Assembly (NCBI RefSeq): GCF_051622035.1
Contig: NC_135365.1
Span: forward strand, 16,162,001 to 16,226,000
Origin: Arctopsyche grandis
Taxonomy: Eukaryota; Arthropoda; Insecta; Trichoptera; Hydropsychidae
Length of the DNA stretch: 64,000 nucleotides
Direction of reading: 5' to 3'
Under the pieces are notes generated by a model, which had not been told where the DNA came from, searched no databases, and saw only the letters and a list, made by a program, of their open reading frames with translations. Position 1 is the first letter of the stretch; every line of letters starts with the position of its first letter. A program made the position numbers and the translations under genes. Positions 40,301 to 49,300 of this stretch are shown piece after piece.

Positions 40301-43300
40301 AAGCTAAAGAGCGAGATTGAGCTAAAATTAGATCATCGTTGATGTTTTGAATTACAACAATGTTTTGAATTAGACGATGCGCATTTAAAACCAGAGAAAT
40401 ATTATAATTTCTCTGCTTACGAACGAAAAAAAATATTGTTAAAGTCGTCACGAGATGTTACTGTATTTCTACCGTCGACGATCGATAAAAAATAAAGTAA
40501 CAATTCATAAAAAAACGCGGTGTCGGATGTCGGTGATTTGTCAAAGGGTTTTTTTTCTTTCGTCGAAATAAAATTAATAATCACACATTATCCGATAAAA
40601 TTTACCTCTGAAATGATTTAATTAATTGATTTATTTCGACGAGAGAAACAATTGAAGACTAAAAAAATTTCGTTTGATAAACCGACAACATACCGGGTTG
40701 GGACCATCGCTCGGTCACCCATACTTATACATGAGATATTCTCAGTAACTGCGCATTACGGGGAAGTAAAAATAATAATTCTTTGATTTTTTTTTTCGAT
40801 CTTAGTGCGTATCTTCGTAAGTCAAAACATCTTCGACAAACAAAAGTCGAGGATTACCTGTGTGTGATTGTTGACGATCTAATTTTAGGTCAATCTCGAA
40901 AATTTATTTAAATTGGGCATGTTCTGTTTTAAGTTTCAATATTTTATTTCAATTTTAATATATTGATTATAATTTTATTTTGATATTTGAATTTAATTTT
41001 AATATAATAATAATATTTTTAATTTTGATATTTATTTTCAATTTTTAAATTTAATTTTTATTTCGATATTTTGTACGCTACTGGTTTTATCCTGCTGGTT
41101 AAAACGTTGGACTAAAATCGTCGTTGGTTTGGTCCGTACGCAGCATTAACCATGCATTCATTCTTTTCGATCTTTCGACTAACGATCTTTCGACTTTCGA
41201 TGCAGTGAACCAGACCCGTTGTTGCTATGCGGGAGACAATCTCGGATTTTAATGTCGCGACTGGCGCTAATGTGTAGCCTCAGCAGTCGCAGACTAGTCG
41301 CAGCAGTTCAGTCGACAATATAATCGATGCGTTTGAGGTTTTTTTGATACATACATTCACACACGACTCGCAACAAAATCGAATCTACTTTCGCTGTTGA
41401 TGGATTCAAAAAAGTGTTGGCGCACTCGATCACATCCAACATCTGCAACAACGAACGGGGCAGGGGAACTTTCTCCGGCTTCGCGGTCGAGCGGCGACCT
41501 CGTTAACGTCTGGCTCCAAATCGCCACTTGCCACACGTATTATATGATACCGGCTAACTTTTAATCCGGGTACTATTGCTTTGCCTCATGATGAAGTGTT
41601 GTGTTATGATGCCGACCCTAGCTGTGCCGCGCAACAAGTAAATACATATGTACATTCATGCATCCACACCGTGAAAGTACCCACCCACGGTGACATGGTA
41701 TTAAATTAAATTCATTTTTTTTATATATATACTAACTGAACCTGGCATGCGTTGCAATGCGACAATAACGCATGCAATTCCCGTTCCGGTTCCCATTTGT
41801 CGGAAATACGCAGGCGGAGACACATTTGAAATTATTCAATTGTTTGTTTATTTAACCCTAACAACGCAGGGGGCGAGGCTAACGCATTTGAAATTATTGC
41901 GTTGCAATGCCGCTCATTCTTGTTCCCGTTCCCGTTTTTGGGCGATTTTTATTACAGAAACCATCACGGGCATACACACAATAACTCATGTAAGTTTTGT
42001 CGCAATCGGTTGAATGATATAGGAACGCATACGTGACAGACAGACAACCAGATTTTTATATACATATATATGTATATAGATATGCTAAAGTGTCATGAGA
42101 AGTCACCATTTCAAACACATTATAAAATTTAGGTATACAGATATTAATGACAAACCGCAAGCATATGTATGCTTGCAACAATCAACAAATCATCGAACTA
42201 GCCTGATTTTCGAGAGGGAGGGAATGTTTATTTTATTGAAACTGTGTCTATTAAGCTAGATAAATCGGCAAACTCGGAACAGAAAACAGTCGTTCTTGAT
42301 TAAATAACCACCTTGATCTTGCTAGCAGCGATAGACTTATTCGTAATCATTGAACGAATCGAATATTTTTTGGGATTTGTACCCACGACCTCTACTAGTA
42401 AGCAATCGCTTGGCCAGTGAGCTTCGCTGTGATATAAAATAATCTCTGACACAATAAAGATTGGACGGAGCATCAGAATGACGCTATGAAAAGGAACTAA
42501 TTCAGACGATCATCTTTGATTCCATAAGTAAATAGATAAGAAACACGATGACAAAATCTGTTCCATTTGTTTTAGATGAAATTGCTTTCAGGCGTGGACA
42601 CAGAATCGTACGCGACACTTTTTTTTTAGATCGTTTTGCACATAAAAAAAACCGCTAGCACGCCTCATATATGCCAATATAAAACTGTTTTCGGTGATGT
42701 ATTTTTCTAGTATTGACATAGGACAAATATAACAGTGATTCCTATATTTTTATGTATTAAATTGTGTGTAAAACCTTGAATTATGTATTTTTACTTGTAT
42801 TTCAAGTACTTTCTTCCATTCATAATCTGTTTAGCACTCTCGTCGCTTCGGAGCAATCTGCTAGACGAGTGTGCATGATTAATTGACGTATAATATAGAT
42901 ATTTTAAGACATGTAGGAGAAGCTTGTCGAAATAATAAGAATATACCTAAAGAAACGCCTTTCCCATCTGGAAGCCACGAGAACGTGTATACCGTATGAT
43001 TCCATGTTTGCGCCTTTGGTCTTGGGGAATTTTTTTTTTTTTGATTATTGTATCATGTTTAGTTTAGTTGAGAGCAAATTTTATATAATTGTGAAGATTT
43101 TAAATGAGCAATTAATAATTACAACCCCTCCCCCCCATCATCGCCATGTTTGTAATTACCTTTTTAAATTTCTACTCTTCTCAAGTTTTCCATAAAAACT
43201 TTTACAAACATGTAGGTTTCAATAAATCATAATTTACGCTATAATTGCAACATATTTCAAAACACATAATATTTTCCATATTTCTTAATAAAAAATATTT

Positions 43301-46300
43301 TAATAATACGAACAATGGAAAGCTTTTAAAAATCAAAAGCAAATATAAATTGTAACGTGGCAACATGAGTTACGTGTGGACCTCCTGAACTATTGAATAA
43401 ATGCTGTGAAGCGACTTTGGCCTTTGGCGAATTTGGATCCTGAACCCACCCCTACGCAACAATATCATATGATCAAGCTAAATAATAACAGGAACAAAAA
43501 ATATACATACAAATACACATGTATGGACTAAGGAAAACGTAGAGGATGAATTAGATGCCTGACATGACGAAGGAAGCTACTAACAGCTGGAACTCTTCGG
43601 AATGTCAGAAGTAAGAGAAAAATGTCTATTCAAAGAAAGGTCACGAACCTCAATCACAATGATAAGACACAAGTCGGTAATTATAACATACTTATATACA
43701 TATTACATATGTACACGAATCGTTTCGTCGAAAGTGTACAAATATTACAAACCAATTACATTATTCTGTTCACGGTTTGATGTGTACAACCGATGTGTTT
43801 GAATTACAGGCAAACAGTGCGCATTCACGATTACATGGTACGACGATCTGTTCAAAGCTCCTTACACTGCAATATCATAGTGTAAATTGGCCATAGTTTG
43901 AATTGATAGATATAATTCGATGAATATTTAATATGCATAATACTTCAAGGAATCCCTTGGCGCGATTTCGTAGAATCCAGTTTGATAACCACTGACGAGC
44001 CACATGTTTTTAAAAAAAATTCCTGTTTCGAGTCTTCGACTCTACTACGCCTTTTACAGCGATACCAATAAGGCCCTCAAGGCAATCATAATTAAATGAA
44101 TAATCCTCAGAATGGTCAAACGTTTAAATTTTCATTTGTATTTCACACAAAATGCCAACAGATAAAGTACGGAATAATAAATATAAAATGCAAATGAAGT
44201 ATGCAAATTGACATTCCAAGAGCGCGACCTTGAATTTTGTTAGGTTTCTAATCACATGTTATATGGGAAATTTTCTTTTTCCGATTTTTTTTTTGTTTTG
44301 TACATTGTAGACATAAAAGAAATCCTATTAACCTACGATCAGAGGTAGTTTTCAATTTGTTTCTAGCATCCTAATTCTTCTCAAGTCATTATGATCTTTG
44401 TAGAGGGTTGTGATCTCCCATCGCCATCTACCATCTCGTTGCTCGTCTCCATCTTTCTAGCTCAATGGCTGCAATCATAAAAGATCCAATAGCGACTTGG
44501 ACCTGTCTGGTCCATCGAGTACGAAACCTTCCCCTTCCCCAATAGTCCTTCACATATTCAATCACAAGTTCTACACATTTTCGAGCTATATGTCCGAAAA
44601 AGGCGTTGATTCTTTAATGACAAGTAATGATTCTGTAATAACTAGTCACCGGAGCCTGAGGGGGCCGTGTATTGTTCAAAGGTTGTAAATGCATTGTTAA
44701 AGGTTTGCCGAACAATGGATAGCACTGTGACTATCCTACCTCTAGTAATAACAATCCACTGAATATCTAAACTTCTACGAGGACACAGACTTATTAGTAA
44801 AGTACGAATATTCATTAGGGCAAAATGCTTTTGGAACGTTTTGTCTATTATTAACTTCGTAGAAAACTCTTTTTTTGCTCTTTTGATGTCAGTGCTGTTG
44901 GGACGTGTATTATAATTTGGAATTCCCCTTAATGACTATCCAGATTCTACTCATAATATCTCCTGGCTGTCCATGAAACGGCTTTCTAATACATAAATAA
45001 TCCAAATTCCTACGAAAATCTCCAAAAAACTAAAGCATTCTAATAAATATAAATTATCTCACTTTTAAATATTATAATTACACAAAGTGATGAAAGTGAA
45101 ATCCTCCAATCGACTTTTTTCAAACCAAATATTATTACACCTCATTTAATTGGGAAAACTACGCAGATCTCAATTTCTATTGATAGATGAGCTTTAACAT
45201 TATTGGATTTCTATTCGTCGGAACATTTTAGTAAATCGTGCATTTTTTTCACTGCATACAACAAAGTTTGGGCACAATTTTTTCAACCGAAATCCAATAG
45301 TGTTAATGAGAGGCAAATGATAGCAACGTAGAAACTGCGATGTCCCATTTCTAGAAGAATTTCATTAACCTAATTTTACGTAGCAAGAACGTCTTAAAGA
45401 CAATAAGAGCTTGGACAGAACAAATTTGAAGAAGAAAAACTGGATTCTACTAATTCTACGAATATATGTAAGTATTCCGGTGACTAAAGGAAAATTAAGA
45501 TTGGCAGACGACACACCCAAACCACATACTATAAGGACCAAGGTTGAGAACGGATCTTGACACAATTTCGTCGCGAGGAGGAAGGGTTGATCGATACGCG
45601 CGGCATGTTTGTTTGCACACAATTTTAAAATCGGCTGCGGATAAATAGTCCTGAATTACGAGCTCGTAATAAGCAGTGTGGGTATAAGCAATTCTGTCGT
45701 ATCGAAGTGCCACACTGCAGTGCCACAACGGTATACGTAATGAGCTCAAGGCGAACACCGATAAAACGCATAGGTGATGCATGCGACACTGACTTTGAAA
45801 TTGCAAAATTGCAACGCAAAGCGTGCACACCAGTCGACATAAAAACGTACACACATGTGCATATTTTACACACTGAAACGTGCAATTAAGCCACTCCAAA
45901 CCGCTCTAAAGAAGGCGAGCTGACACAGAGTTGCATTCATCACTCGTTACATTACAGTATCACTCGCAGCATCCAACCGTCGAGAGTAACCAAGTTTATT
46001 AAAAGCAGGAAACGAATTCGATACTTCAGAGTTTAGTTCTAGTACCATTTGAATAAAGTTGGAGACTTTATTGTTTCAAGTTTTGTATAGATTGTATCTG
46101 AATGGATCCATTTTAACTTGGACTTAACCCTTTAAATGTTGATCAACGCCGATCGGCATTTTGCATAGTCCATAAGCCTGCAAAACGCCGATAGGCGTTG
46201 TAAATTTTGCACGTAGAAAGTAAAGAATACCACCTGCTAAGCCTTTATAGGTAGCATTGAAAAAAAATGCATTGAACATGGGTCGTGTAAACCATGTCAT

Positions 46301-49300
46301 TTGTCAGCGTTTATAAAGACTGGCTTACACCGGAATTTCTGAATTTATAACCATAGCAGAATTACGATGATAGAAAACCCGAGCTGCCGAGTTTTTTAGA
46401 TTGAGACTTGAAATTTAGATTGTGAGCATTACATTTTAACAACAATGAAGAAGATGTAACTAGTTTTGGAATAATACACTTCGTTTGTTTATTTTATATT
46501 GTTGCAAGATATATTGGAGTCTAAACACACCTTTACAAAACTCGAAATCCTCGGCGGTAATTATCTATGCAGGGTAGTAATCTAGGGTTTGTTTGAAGTA
46601 GCTACAATTTTTATACCTGCTTTCTATTGAATTTCTAAATAATTCTAGTTGGAAATGTTGGCGAAATTTTCAGCTTAACGGGCTTCAACAGAAAAGATGT
46701 CAACACTCAAAGGGTTAATGAGCATATGCTGATGATTCCGCGGATGGATAATTACACAGGTAATTCAAAGCAAGCTCTCCTGGAGAAAGAGAGTGGTGAC
46801 ATAAATAACTAGACCCGAGTAAGTTCAAGGGATAAAGAAATAAAATAAGAAAAAAATAGATCACGCAAATAAATATCATCATAGTCATTTACAGCCATTC
46901 ACTATCCACTGCTAGATGAAGGCGCACGTTTCCATTCGTCTCTGTTTTGCCCAACTCTAATCCATCTCACCCCATACATTTTCCCAATTTCGTCTACCCA
47001 TCTTCATTGCGGCCTTCCTTTCACCCTTTTACATTATCTCGACTACCATTCCAGCACTTATTTTGTCAACCTTTCGTCCATCCTTTTAACTACATAACCG
47101 CTACATATAAATTTCTTCATTCTCTCCATTATATTCACTACCCTTGTGATACTTCTCATACACGCATTCCACTTCCTACCTATCCTCATTATGCCAAGCA
47201 TACGGTGTTCCACACTTCTTTGAGTGAATTGGACTATGTGTAACATCTTGACTTTTAATGTCCAAGTTTCAAATCCATACGTCATTTTTCAGTAGTACTT
47301 CGCATTGTCAACGATCAACAATGACCGTTCGGCGACCTCAAATGAATCATTTCCCGTATTTACCCGTTCACTTACATCGAGCGACATTTCACTAACATAT
47401 GTACATATATATATTTAACGATGTATGTATGAACCTACACACATATGTACGTTGTGGCAAATTTTCTTGATAGGTTATCAGGTTCAAAGTAATGAATGAA
47501 TAATTAGAGAACTAGTATTTGTAGAGACATAGATACAAAAAAATTTGCGATGATCGTCGATCGTGAAACCTGTCCATTGTCGAATCGTAAATTCAAAATG
47601 CTAACGAGGAAGAGAATGAATTTATTTCGCAAAATACGTCGTTTTATTTTCATAATGGATGTTAAAATTTTCTGACAACGGTAGTAATTTTTTAGGTCAG
47701 ACTTGTGTAAAAATAAATATGTGATTTCGATTATTTGCATCACTCTGCAAACAGACATCATAGATGCGACCGATGACACATTCGATGGTGCAATAAGCAT
47801 TCAATTTTCTAAAATATTGTCATTATTAAATGAATACGGTGAATTAAATGATTTACAGCATGTTGATAAAATGTTGATAGTATTAGGTTATTCTGATAAA
47901 CTGTGATGATGATGATGTAAAAATTCTGTCATCATATTATAAATGTGTGTAATTGAATTTTTACAAAATAGTTATAATATATGTATGATCGAAAAGGTTG
48001 TAAATGAAATTATAATACATAATATTGATAAATTAATTAGTATATATTAATATGCAGCGATGCTTTAATGATCATAAAATATTAAGTAAATAGTGACTTC
48101 GAAGCGAAACGATGAAGCAACTTGTATGGAAATATTCAAACTATTTTTTCTTGAATATTATCAAGTACAGTACAGAGACGTAGCTATGGGTAACGTGTTA
48201 TTAGTAACCGAAATGTCTTTGGAAGGGATCCCAAATGATATTTGGGATTCCCTTAATTTAGCAAAAAAAAAAAAATGGCATAGTTGAAAATCCAAGTTCT
48301 TGGACAAATTGTCACTTATCACTTTATCAGGATAAGTGAAGATTTGTCCAAGTGTTCGGAATTTTTTTTCCAAAATTCATTTGATATTGATATCAACGAT
48401 GTTAACGAAAAATATTATCAATTAGAATTGATCGATTTTCAAGCGAAGGGTGGTTTGAAATAATTATTTAACAAATGGCGCTCATAGTCAAACGAAATAA
48501 AAGCTTTTAAAAAAAATTCAATTAAATTTTACACTATATCGGAGCAGATTATCCATAAATAAAAGCATTTGCTAGAAAAAATATATACATTTTTGGTAGC
48601 ACGTGCATATGCGAACAGATGTTTTCCAAAATTAAATTTATTAAAACGATATATCGATCACGTTTAACCGATCAGCATCTAGAATATGACTATACATATC
48701 GTAAAGTCAAATTTCAATGTTCTTTAAAACAAGCGCGAACATCGCCCTAAATAAAATATACGTAAATGGCCTTAATCAACATTAGGCCTGTTTTTTCGAA
48801 AAAAAATGCGTTTTTTTCTTCAAAATACAAAATTACTTGAAAATAACATTATATTTAGTAAATTAGAAGAAGTAATAAACTGATTTGTGAGAAAATGCTT
48901 AAGGTAATGGACTGGAGACGCGCCGATATTGGCGTTTAAGAGGGCTGGACAGCAGCGCCTTGTCGATACAAACGTACTATACTTCTCCCTTCCTCAATTA
49001 TGGCACTAGAGAAATTATTTTTTAATATGCTATGGATATCCACCATTGGGGTGCATCTATCGTTTTATTTTTTTTTGATTAACTATTTTTTATATGAGCT
49101 AGGAGCCGCCAAACATCTATAAAATCGCCTCTTTTTTACACCCACGAAACGAGTCCAGCGTGCTTATTTAACGGTCGATTTTAAAAAAAATACGCCGATA
49201 GATGCACAGAAAGTATTTTTCTCATACCGATGATGAAATTTTTTTAAAAATTGGTCCAGTTTTGGAGGAGAAAATAGTAGAATACGAAACCTCGATTTTA

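Noticed and set aside
47703-47906. 67-codon plus-strand ORF
   Set aside because: Short, no recognised motif, lies in probable transposon debris.
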